Positions 11,552 to 22,909 of a stretch of DNA of 64,000 nt are shown here, piece after piece. The notes under the pieces were generated by a model. The model was given only the letters and a program-made list of their open reading frames with translations, had not been told where the DNA came from and did no database searches. Every line of letters begins with the position of its first letter. Positions within the stretch are counted from its first letter, which is position 1. Position numbers and translations under genes: made by a program. This stretch comes from Catenaria anguillulae PL171. Lineage: Eukaryota > Blastocladiomycota > Blastocladiomycetes > Blastocladiales > Catenariaceae. The stretch is taken from NCBI GenBank assembly GCA_002102555.1, contig MCFL01000053.1:101937-165936 (forward strand). Reading direction: 5' to 3'.

Positions 11552-14500
11552 ATGAGCTGTTCCGGTTGTGCCAAGTATGTTTGGAAGCTCCTAGGCTCGC
11601 ATATGGTGCATAGTCTCTCACAAACATTCTGGGTTGAGCAGAATGCGAGTGCGGATTCGATTCCCATCACCAAACGACTCGCGCTGGCAAACGCTCTTGA
11701 CCATCCAGTGGACCATCATGGCAACACTGCCCTTCATTTGGCCGTACTTCATGGCGATGTTCCGCTCATTGCTCTACTTCTTCGTAAAGGAGCCGATCCG
11801 AATGTTCAAAACGCAGCAGGCATGACACCACTCGAGACGACCAAGTCACTGCATGAATCTGATTCCCCTTTGCACAGCATCATTTCACGATTTGGATGCC
11901 TCGACAAGGACGAATCAAATTGCCGCCCCGCTCCGCATTTGCCAGCTGCTGATCTAATGGCAGCCGGAGTGAGCCCACACAAGCTTGCCACTTTGGGCCA
12001 AACCTGGCACTTGATCCCCTTGCTCAACGGCTCTCCGACAACCGCAAGTGATCCCGATGGAATAACGCCACTCATGCGGGCATCTGCTGCAGGTCGGACG
12101 GAGACGGTTACTCGTCTAATCGCTCGTGGCGTGGATATTCATGCACGGGATGCAAATGGATGGACCGCACTCACATGGGCATGCGCGGGTGGGTGGAGTG
12201 ACACGGTGACGACTTTGCTCAAGAATTCTCAAGCGGCCGGTGCGTTCCATGTGAGCAGCAAGACTTCTCCGTTGGCCGTCGCCTCGTTCTTTGGCCACGA
12301 CTCCATCGTCGCTCAACTTGTGACCTCGCATATCAAGCCTTCGCCAGCTTCTCTTATGTTGGCTGCCTGGATGCAACATCCGCGGGTCCTGTCCAAGCTG
12401 ATTACTGCTGGTGTCGCTATCCCTCAGCCATTTTCCGATTGGCTTGCAAATGGCCGCCGTGCTCGAAGCGAGTGGGAAAACAAGCACTGCATTGTCGTTG
12501 AACCAGCCGCTGATTCCGCAATCATTGCCTCCCCATCAACCTCTATATCCGGAAACCTATCGCCCTCGACTCTTGCAGATCTCGAAGTCGACCGTGTCCT
12601 GACAGTTGCGTCGCCCGAAACGGCGCTCGTGGCAGGCAAGCAACTGGTGAAAAGTGTCCCCACAAAAACCGCACATCAGGCAACCTCAGAGCTGCGAGCC
12701 GAGCTCTTGTCTGCCGAGGCTACACCTGAGCGTGCACTCCGTGTACGAGGTGGTGGTGTGCCGCGCTTTCGACGTGGTCCCGTTTTTGAAACGTCCGAGC
12801 TCGCCGGGACGACAAGCCATTCCAGATCCGTCATCCGTCAGTGAGCAGCTGCGCCCGACATTCCACCAAGCGGCCAAGCGCATTCTTCAGCTGGAACTGA
12901 GCTTGACGTATTGGCTGGTACCATGGCAAGTCAATTGATTGAGCTGATACGGCGTGTTCATTCCGAAGAAAAGGGGCGGTATACTCCATCTCACTTGCCA
13001 TGGCAAGCCAGGTGCAGACCATTGAAGCTCGCATCAACCGCATTTCTGACCGCAGATGGCCAGCGCCGGTCCTTGAGCGCATTCGCTGTGAGCTCGGCAA
13101 ACTCGAATCCGACTTGATTCCCAACTTAACAAAACTGACTCGGCTGGCTTCCGGCATTTGGCCGCCTCCAAATTCAGACATGCTCATGCTCGACGCGGCT
13201 ATTGCTGCGCTCGAGTCTATCTGTCGCGCTGTCCAATTCGCAAATACAACCGGCATGTGGCCGCTCGGGCGCATTGCGACGGCAGACCTCATTCATTCGC
13301 CATCACTGCGGCAGCCGTCACATCCGGATCCGGTGGCGTCTCGTTTGACCAGTACCGGCGTGCGAACCAGTTGCAAGTGATTGATGCCATTTCGCAGCGG
13401 TCGCCAAGTCGCAGCAGCATGGGAGCGTCGTCCACACAGGTTGCCAGTCCACTGTCGCCGCCGGCAAATACCGAGGATCATCAAGATGACGTGTTTTTTT
13501 ACACGCAAGAAGTAGACCCTGCTGTGCGCCAGTTTGTTTTGAGCGTCCGGGCGCTGCGGTCCGCGTTGGATGACGGTCGAAAGGCGGCCATGGCGGACTT
13601 GAGCCATTCGATCGTCTCTGGAATTGACCAAGTGGCTGACACAATTCTTGGCTATTCCCTGCTTTCATCCGGCCCGGCGCTCAAGGATTCATTCATGCCA
13701 AATGGCGTCCAAGTACACAGTCACGTCGCAACACGGGTTCAAGAAGCGCGTGTCGCCGGCTCCGCCATTCTTCAACGTTCCAAGATTGCCGCCGGTGTAT
13801 GGCCGCCTCCCACCGCCGCTCCAGACCTCATTGCCTCGCTACACGAAACGGGAGCTGCAGTGCGCCGATTGGTGGCGGATGCAAAGCAGGCGATTCGACT
13901 TGTCCGTGCATCGATGGCAGTGGATATCGCCAAGGCGGAAGAACAGAGGAGATTGTGGATGCATGGCGAGCAGGTCCGGGCCATGTTTCAGGTGTGGGAA
14001 AGCAGCACGGTCACGGTCGCGACGGCAGCAAGCACTTTGCCAGTGGATCCATCGGCCAGCCAGCAGAATCAAGTCGCTTCACCGTCCGAGTCCGCGGCAA
14101 AGGCGGCGGTCGTCCTCAAGGACGCTGGGCACTTGGATGATCCGACAGATGGGATCGTGTTTGAAAACAGTGCAGTAAGGGGAGGGAGGCTGGTGCGGTG
14201 GTTGAGCGGGCGACCAATGTGGAGCGATTTGGTATGTACCTCCTCTCTGTTTGTTTCTCTTATCGCATTTCATTTCATTTCATTTCATGCTCACTCCACC
14301 GTGCAATCTGACAGATGAGCCCTTTGTTCGTGCGTTCCTCATGACGCATCACTCGTTTACCACATCACAAGATCTCATGTCGGTGCTCATCAAGCGATAC
14401 GAGCTTGTGCCCCCGCTTGGAATCAAGGACGAGAACAGCTTCCGGGTTTGGGTCGAGTGCAAGTTAATGCCAGTTCGAACCAGGTATGTAGCGTACATTG

Positions 14501-15869
14501 GATGCATCACCAGTACAAATCAGCATCAGTTCACGGCTCCACGACCACTGTAGAGTCTTGACAATCATCACAATGTGGGTAAACAACTATTTCTCCGACT
14601 TTCTGAGCGATGACAAGGTGCTTTTGGTCAAGCTCCGCGAGTTTCTGAACATCAAAGCGGCTCAAGACTTTCCGATCAAGGTCCAGCAGATCAATGGACT
14701 TTTGACGACTCAAGTACGTTGGTTGTTTCCCTGCTCAGGTTTTAGCCCCACGTGCATGCTGACGAGCTGGCTCGCATTTGTTAGCTGGCGGCCTTTGACA
14801 GCAGGGAACCTCCAATCGACGAAAAACAAGCACCAAAACCGATCGTGTCGAAAGCAGTTGGCAAACTCGCCGACGGATTCCAGCATCTGCTCGACGTGGA
14901 TTCGACAGAGTTGGCTCGTCAATGGACGCTGATTGAGGCTCGGTGCTTCAGGGCGGTGAGGTGCGTGAAGGCAGCATCGTAGCTTTCTTCGTTTGCCCGT
15001 ACTCAAAATCTGCTCTGCTGCCTGTCCCACTCGCACAGCAATAAGGAATGGATCAATCAAATCTGGGGCCGCGTCCATGAAGCCAGTCGAACAAAGGCAC
15101 CCACGATTGACACCATGATCGGACTGACTAACAAGGTAACGACACTGGTATCTTTGATGGTTGTTCGCGAGGAGCAGGAAAAGGCAAGGCATGTGGCCAT
15201 CAAGTACTGGATCCATGTTGCTCAAGCTTGCGCCGCGTTGAACAACTACAACGCGGTCACAGCGGTTATCGCTGGGCTCAAGATGGGGCCGGTGCGGCGG
15301 ATGGAAAAGACATGGGCGGTTCGTTGATCCCTGTGCAGTTTCCCAATGAGTTGGATTGCTGCTGAACGTGGATGACATTTACCAGAGCTTTCACAAGAAG
15401 CATCCCAAGTCGAGCGAGTCGTTCACCAAGTTGTCGGAAGCAGTAAGTACAAGTGGGCAATATGCCAATTATCGCAAGCTCATGAAGAATGTGCAGCCAC
15501 CGTGCATACCGTTCTTGGGCGTACATATAACCGACTTGACCTTCATTGAGGTACGATTTGCCGTCTGACCGATGAAATGTGGATTCCCAACCGTTGCTGA
15601 CGTGTGTAGAAACACACGGACAGGACGGCAACCCAGATTACTTGCCCGACGAATCCTCGGGCCATCTCATCAACTTTGAAAAGCGTCGCAAAGTGGCCGC
15701 CGTGATTGAGGAAATTTCGCAAATGCAGCGTGCATGCAAGTACCACCTGCACACGGTTCCAGCCATCGAATCTTTCCTCATGCGCCTGGAAATTACATCA
15801 ACCGAACGGGAGCTGTACGCAATGAGCGTCAAGGCCGAGCCCATCGAAGACGATTCGGATGATGAGTGA
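11552..15869 (+). CDS. Ankyrin-repeat Ras guanine-nucleotide exchange factor (Cdc25/SOS family)
   Basis: The N-terminal exon 11552-12840 encodes at least four ankyrin repeats, for example HHGNTALHLAVLHGDVPLIA, DGITPLMRASAAGRTETVTR and NGWTALTWACAGGWSDTV. It ends at a GTGAGC donor. A middle part (about 13000-14231) is helical with two similar segments, each containing a (S/A)(G/A)(I/V)WPPP motif. Next come a RasGEF N-terminal (REM) domain (14316 on; EPFVRAFLMTHHSFTTSQDL) and a catalytic Cdc25 domain: EARCFRAV, NKEWINQIWGRV, KYWIHVAQACAALNNYNAV, PPCIPFLGVHITDLTFIE, and LINFEKRRKVAAVIEEI. The stop is at 15867-15869. Exon junctions around 12840-13400 and 15320-15360 were not resolved, so the ankyrin part could be a separate gene. 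The domain converts Ras-GDP to Ras-GTP. Confidence 0.75.
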
Positions 15870-16463
15870 CCATAATCCATGTCGTGCCCGGACGTATTTC
15901 GTGATACCCATCATCTTTCACTAGAGTTAAGAATGTCTGTTCCACCCTCTCCTTGCCTATGTACGCCTTGATTTCAGCGGGGTATATGCATACATCAATA
16001 CACGAGTCTTGCATCCATCGCGTCACGTTGCACTTCTAGCGATGGCAAAACCGAACCGCCAGACTCCTCCGAATCGATCGCCCAGCACCCGTCCCGTCCA
16101 TGCAGCTGCTGGCGGTTGAAGGCCGAGAATGGCGCTTAACCTCGTTGAAGGCCGCTGACATGCAACCGCAGGGAAGCAAATAATCTCGTGGGACCGAGGA
16201 ACTTCAACCCATTGCACACTGAGCTGGAGCAGGTGCCTGCCATTGCCAGGCAGATGCCGAAATGGTGCCCTACCTGATGCCCGAACCGAAGCCGAGAGGC
16301 CGACGAGCCACCGAAGACCGAGGAAATGGTGGCCAATCTCATTTCACCTACATGGGCATAGCCGAAATCGCAACCTTTTCGTATTCAGTGTGACACTGCA
16401 CTCGACGCAATTGCTTTGACTGTTCCATTCTCCAAACATTGAGACTTTCACGTCCGCTCCACC
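15870..16463. other. Intergenic region upstream of the ABC transporter
   Basis: No conserved frame on either strand. Holds the RasGEF 3' end and the transporter promoter. Confidence 0.45.
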
Positions 16464-19400
16464 ATGCCAAAGTGGGTCGCTTCCACTTTTGCCGCCGCGT
16501 CGGCGCCTCCTGCGCGGCTATCAACGCTTGCCGCCCCCGCTGGCAAACCGCTCCACGTCCGTCGCCGCGCCGCCCCTGTATCCGCACTGGCGTCACGTCT
16601 CATGGCGGATCCAATTGCTCGCTCGTCGCCTTTGCTGGCTGCAGCCATCGACCCGCGATTGCCCGACAAGGATGGCAAATGCCCGCCTTGCTTCAACTGT
16701 CTGCTGCCCGCCTTCAAATGTGCAAATTTCGGCACTTGCTCCTCCTTTTCGGGCCGCTGTGATTGCCCAACGGGCTTTGGCGGTGACGACTGCTCAACGC
16801 CGTGTATGTATACAACCATTGATGACAAATTCCACGTGAATGATGGACCAGAGCGATGTGACTAATCACGTTTTCGTGTCCGGCGACGGCCATCATGGCG
16901 TGATTCGACAGTGTGTGGCAGCTTGCCCGACGATAACTCGCGCCGCCCACCGCGCCAGCCCCCTGCGGAAACCTGCTCGTGCCCCGATGGATGGTCGGGC
17001 ATCAACTGCAATGTGTGCAGCACCGACTCGGTTTGCAACGCCCTCATGCCGCCGGGGCTCAACGGCACTTGCTACGCGTCGCCCATCGCTGTCCAATCCA
17101 ACCATGCTAAATGTGACGTGACCAACCCAAAGATCCTCACGTTGCTTCAGGGTCAGCATCCACAGGTCTCGCTCTCATGTAACGCTACTGGGGGAACACC
17201 ACCGGCACCCAACTCGCAATTGGCATTCGAGCTCGCCCAACAATTGCAAGACGATCCGAATGCGACGCCCGCGCCGCTGGCTCGTTGTGGATTCCAGTTC
17301 TGGATTGCCGGCGACGAATCGTTCTACTGCGACTTGGATCAATGTGTCGGAACCATTTCCACAGACAATGCCACATCGTACGACTGCCGCAAGATCCGAT
17401 GCGAGTGCATGCCCGGCCGCATGCTGTGCGGCAAGGACGGATCCGTCGACATTCGCGACTTTTTGACTGAGGAAGTTAAAGGTCCCGGCAAGCTCAAGTG
17501 CTCTGCTCCACCGACCGACCCGATTGGCTCGACACCGCGCATGTGCGAGTTTACTGAACCTGCCATGGACGACCTCATTTCTCAACTGCTCGGCGACACC
17601 TCGATTCAACTTCGCTGCTCGTCTGGCGAGTGCCTGCATGTCTCGCAGATTCCCGGATACGGCTCCAGTCGCCCTCAAAATCCCGACTCTGGGTCCACAC
17701 TCGTGTTTGCCTTACTCACAACGGCTTGCTTGTTGATTGTGTTTTGCGTCGTCATGGCCTTTTTGCGCAACCATTGGAAGGCCAGCAGGCGCCGCCCCGA
17801 GCTGGCCAACACGCATGCGCTGACCCAAGCCGAGTTGGATAAGCTCATGGCGGATCACGTCCCGGCCACGCTTGCTTTCCGGGATATCCAATACCGTATT
17901 CCGCTTCCTCGTTCATCGACAAATGCCTCGTCGACGTCGTCTCCTGCTTCCGCGCAGCATCCGGCAGAGTATATTCAGATTCTTCACGGAATCGACGGTC
18001 TCGTTCGACCTGGCGAAATGCTGGCTATCATGGGTGGCTCGGGGGCTGGCAAATCGACGTGCTTGGATATATTGGCAAGACGCAACAAGTCGGGCGAGGT
18101 GTCGGGCCACATTACTGTGAACGGCCGCGAGTTGGATCCGCGCGAGTTTCGACAAATGTGTGGCTACGTGGATCAAGAGGACACCCTCATGTCAACATTG
18201 ACTGTGGAGGAGACGATTCTGTATTCGGCCTTGCTGCGGTTGCCCAAGGACATGAGTTATGAGGCAAAGTGCTCGCGGGTCAGAGACACGGTACGTCATG
18301 TCGACTGCCCCAGGTTTTTGTTCTTTCATCTCACGGTCAATTCTGCTCCAGATGGTCGAGCTTGGTATCTTGCACATTGCGAAAAGCCGGATCGGCGATG
18401 CGACCTTGCGCGGTATTTCTGGTGGTGAGAAGCGTCGAGTGAGCATTGCCTGTGAGCTCGTCACGTCGCCATCGATTTTGTTCCTCGGTATGCTCTTGAT
18501 GCTCGTCACATTTCATCAATTGACTGATCACTGAGGATGATCCGTCATTCGCCTTTCGCGCCCAGACGAACCGACCTCCGGACTCGATAGCTACAATGCC
18601 CACAACGTCATTGAGTGCCTTCGCAACCTCGCTCGCAACTATAACCGCACAATCATTTTGACCATCCATCAACCTCGCTCCGACATCTTTTCCATGTTTG
18701 ATGGTCTTCTTTTGCTCTCTCGTGGCCACACGGTCTATTCTGGCCCCGCACAAACCGCCGTGCACCACTTCACCGACATTGGATTCCAATGTCCGCTCGG
18801 GTACAACATTGCCGATTACTTGATCGACATCACCGTTGGATTCAATGCGCCCGACCGGCAGGGTGATGGCCAACCCGGCGACGAAGCGCCTCCGCTCGTG
18901 ATTGTGGATCCCATGGGATCAAGTGCACGGCCGCACACACCAGGGGACGCACCAACCACTTTCGCTGCCCCGATTCCAAGCCGGCCATCGCTTGAACAAG
19001 ACAGCGAAACCGAAGTCGCTGCGCATTTGGCTTCGGGCGCAACGCCATTGCGGAGACCAAGAGTTACGTCGTCCAATGCGCTTCGGTCCCCCATTCTCCA
19101 ACGCCCGCAGTCCCCCGCCTCAAGGCATTTGGCTCGCCTCGCGTCCGGGTTTCTCGAGTCCCGCGCCGGAGCAGATTTGCAAGCTGCGCTCTTGGAAGCA
19201 TCCCAGTCGCTGCCAACGAGTCCTGCACCTACAACACCTGCAACACCTGCCCGCGGGCCGACGCCGACGGCCATGAATGCGGCGGAAGTGGGAATGGGTC
19301 CTGCCGCGTTGAATGATGGCGAAGATTCGGATGCTGATGCTCAACGACCCTTGCTGGGATCCAATAGCAATGCTAGCGAGGGAGCAAGGCGTCGGCTTTC

Positions 19401-20357
19401 GCGGAATACGAGACGGGACTTGCGAGCGATGGCGGCACAACGCGCGCCACTGGGCACGCAATTTCGGATTTTGGCCGATCGCACATTCAAGAATTTGTAT
19501 CGGAGTGCGTACCTTCGTTGTTGCGCGATTTTTTCATTGCTTCATCATTGGCTCAACTCCCATCACTTGTCAATGTCGTAGATCCATACCTCCTACTCAC
19601 GCACTATGCCATGGCCGTCGTGGTTGCCGTCCTCTGTGGCCTCCTCTTTTGGCGCGTGACTGCCGACATTGCCGGTTTCCAAAACCGAATGGGCTGCTTC
19701 TTCTTCGTCTGCGCCCTGTTTGGCTTTTCATGCTTGTCTTCATTGCAAACTTTTGCCACCGAGCGTGTCCTCTTTACCCGCGAGCGTGCAAACGGCTACT
19801 ACTCGCCCGTCACGTATTTTTCGGCCAAGGTCCTGTGCGATTTGCTCCCGCTTCGTGTCGTCCCGCCCATTCTCCTCGGGTGTATCATTTACAACATGGT
19901 CGGCCTCATCGACTCGTACTCGGTGTTTCTCAAGTTTGTTCTCGTGCTCGTCCTGTTCAATGTCACTGCGGCGGCGCTGTGCTTGCTCGTCTCGCTCGCG
20001 ATTCGCGAGACCCCCGTCGCATCGTTGGTTGCTTCGCTCGCCATGCTCTTTTCCATGCTGTTTGGCGGCTTGCTGCTCAACAAGGACTCGATTCCGACTG
20101 CGCTCTCGTGGCTCAAGCACCTGAGTTTCTTCAACTACGCCCTCGAAGCACTCGTGGTGAATGAGCTCAAGGATTTACAGCTGACGGAAAACAAGTACGG
20201 GTTGCAGATTGAAGTGCCGGCGGCAGTGATTTTGTCCACGTTTGGATTCAACGCCCAGGCGTACTGGGCGGACGTGTACAAGCTAATTGGGATGAGCAGC
20301 GGGTTCCTTGTGGTGGGCTTTTTGGTGTTGCATTTCAAGGTCAAGGAGAGGAGGTAG
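16464..20357 (+). CDS. ADP1: ABCG-type half transporter with extracellular EGF-like modules (Adp1 family)
   Basis: The N-terminus leads into Cys-rich EGF-like modules ([37 protein letters not shown]) and a long Cys-containing luminal region. A first membrane helix ([20 protein letters not shown]) follows. The nucleotide-binding domain has Walker [11 protein letters not shown]-loop [18 protein letters not shown], signature [14 protein letters not shown], Walker B running into EPTSGLDS across an intron, and the H-loop TIHQPRSD. A low-complexity cytosolic insert (about 18880-19420) precedes the C-terminal membrane domain (19581-20357), ending at HFKVKERR. Introns lie at about 16803-16904, 18291-18352, 18487-18566 and 19503-19580. 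This order of EGF modules, helix, ABC domain and membrane domain matches yeast Adp1. The substrate is unknown. Confidence 0.9.
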
Positions 20358-20828
20358 TTAGGCCAGGTTTCCGATTCTGTGCCTTGTATCGGTCTTCGTG
20401 TAAGAGGGCACAACCAGCGTGCTAGTCGCTGAGCATGGTTGTTATGTTGATTCATGTCCTGTTGTTCATTATCCCATTTTCACTCGCTTTCATCATGACC
20501 TTCCTTACCATGTCGGTTTTGTGATTCACTTTTCTGTGGGGCCAACGCTGGTGGTCTCGATAAATACAATACGCACTCTTTTGTTGTTTTGCCAGAGTCA
20601 ACCGCGGGCGATGGCGCGACCTGCTTTGCTCGTGACAGGTCAGACCGCACCGTGCCGCGCCGAGGCACGCTCGCGACGATGCATGCACATAAATGAAAAC
20701 GTGAGAGCACTCTCTGCACTCGTGAGCCCCCCCGACCGCTCAGACATCTCCACTTGTATTGGGACCTTCTGGTGCCCCGACCATTCCGGTGTCACATCCA
20801 TCATCGCCTTTTTGCCGCCGTCTCCACC
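20358..20828. other. Intergenic region
   Basis: No recognisable gene. Contains the transporter 3' UTR and the promoter of the next plus-strand gene. Confidence 0.45.
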
Positions 20829-22606
20829 ATGTTCGGCTCCACAGACAGCGGGCCGAATCAGCGGATCAATATGCCCGCCGTCAATTCCGAGACTATTGCG
20901 CCACCCGCCCCGACGTCCAGCAAGATCCCAACCGAACATGGGGTCCATTTCCAGTGGCCGTCCAGCAAAAAAGATTCCGGTTCAGATGTGTCGGATCCCT
21001 GTGAGGAGATTGTCGATGAAGGGGATGAGGGCTGGGAGGCCGGCGCTGCTGCCCCGGTCGTACCCGAACCGGTTGGCGTCAGGGATGGTGGCCACACACC
21101 CACGTCTCCGGAAGTCGTTGCTCCGGCGTCAGCGACGTCCGTAAATGAAGCCCCGTGTGACGCTCGCCAAAGCTCGTGGGCAGATTGCGGAACTCTCGGA
21201 GACACTGGTGGCCATTGAAGACGAGTTAGAGGACGTGTACGAGATTATTGAGGGGCAAGAGTATGTGTTTCGGAATGCCCACTTTACGATATCGGGGGCT
21301 GTGACGGGTTGTCGGGCTCAGTCGCGCCTTGAAAAGGCAAACACGAATGTTGAGCAGCGCAACATTGCCCTTGAGACCGAGGTGGACCCGCTAACGGAGG
21401 AGATTTGGCAGTTGGGCGTCAAGATCACTCGTGCATCATTCGCGAGTCGGTTCTGGCTTTGGTGGCGAAAGCTAATCTCGAGGTGCTAGAGCGTCCAGAC
21501 TTGCACTACCTGCTCCATTTGCTCGAAGAGTGCGTGCCGCTGGCATACGCTGTGTACGAGCGCATCTTCCGCTCTGGCCGCTTTGACGACTATCTGGCTG
21601 CAGTTATGCGCTCGGCTCGCCTCATGACCCAGCCCAATCGCCAGAACTACAAGTTTCTCACTTTGCTTTTCTGCTCGGACGTGCTGTATTCGAAGATCTC
21701 TTGTCCCGATTTGTACCGGATTCTCGAAGTCAAGCTGGCCGGAATCAACGACTATCCCATCGAAAATCAGCATTCCAAGCTGCGGCCCCGCAGCTCGGAT
21801 CAACTACGCGTTTGAGCAAGTCGATAAGGCAGCCTACGAAATGGCCCTGGCCGAGCTCAGGGGCAACAACGTGGAGCAGATGGCTGGCCGCAACACTCGC
21901 TCTCCCCCCGCTCGGGATTTTTTCAGCAGCCTCACATGGAGCCTCCTTGATCTCACAATCTGCCCCGTCAACTGCGCCGCGTCTAACATCCGCAGCTCAG
22001 CCAGCCGCAGCACCTGCCGTGCAAACATGGTTACCAGACATGAGCGGCATGCGTATCGGCAACGCCGACAGCGCAATCTCTCTCAGTGTCCCTGGGCTCA
22101 AAGTTGACGCGAATTCCATGCCTGCGGCCTACTGTGGTTCGCACCTGTGCAAGAACTCGATTCGTCCGCCCGGCAAAGCGAGCAAACACTGTGATCCGAG
22201 GCTGAGGACGTGCTGGGGCTGCGACGAGAGTGGTGAACAAGAGGATAGTGTCTGGACCTTGTGCGGCCACTGGTATCACGCTCGCTGGTACGGTTTACTC
22301 GAGGAAATGTGCGACCTTTGCGATGGCGCAGTTTACACAGCATTTCATGCAATCGCCAAGGCATTCAACAGCAACCACGACGCAGCATTAGGCAAGCAAT
22401 TGAAGAAGGACCAGATTATGTACGAAAAGCAGGAGGGTAGAGCTGGGGCTTCAAAGGGGCTGGACGAGGAGGTGGATCAAGCAGACCAGGTGCCGTTGGA
22501 GGTGTTGGATGAGGAGACGGAGGTCGTCAGCATGCAAGACAATGGCGAACCGGTACATGTGGAGAGTACCGTGGATTCGATATCGCGGCCAAGGAGGCTG
22601 AGTTGA
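20829..22606 (+). CDS. Unrecognised coiled-coil and Cys/His-rich protein, gene model uncertain
   Basis: Coding signal is clear but the exon structure is not resolved. The first frame (from ATG 20829) is acidic and disordered. The next (about 21145-21243) is a coiled coil, GQIAELSETLVAIEDELEDV, continued after an intron near 21249-21322 by RLEKANTNVEQRNIALETE. A globular helical segment follows (21440-21800: LHYLLHLLEECVPLAYAVYE, FLTLLFCSDVLYSKI). The last part (22027-22606) has a Cys/His cluster spaced like a zinc-binding fold: CGSHLC, CDPRLRTCWGC, LCGHWYH, MCDLC. This resembles a RING-like arrangement but does not match any consensus I can name. The frame changes at about 21150 and 21800 may be short introns or sequence errors. 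Confidence 0.5.
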
Positions 22607-22909
22607 AGCAGATGATGGTTGAGCTGACCGGAAAAGTTGCATGGGACATGCACCTGCCGCGAGCGCAGCATGAGGAGCAAAGTGTTGTGTTTCGTGAATG
22701 TTCCTTTGTTTTTGAGATAAATGAATGACTTACAATTTTAATCCAACCGCATCATGTCGGGCTCTCAAGCATTCGGTCCAGCATGGAGACCGGAATTCCA
22801 AAGGAATCCAGCAACTGTGGAAACCTGGGATTGCAAGTCGGGAATCGAATGGAAATCACACGCACTATATACAAAACTGAAACACGAATAAAAACTACAG
22901 CAAGAATCA
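22607..22909. other. Short intergenic region between convergent genes
   Basis: About 300 bp holding the 3' ends of the unknown plus-strand gene and ATG4. Nothing else seen. Confidence 0.5.

Noticed and set aside
11640-11670. tRNA B-box-like GATTCGATTCC
   Set aside because: Lies inside the ankyrin coding exon and no cloverleaf or A box could be built around it.
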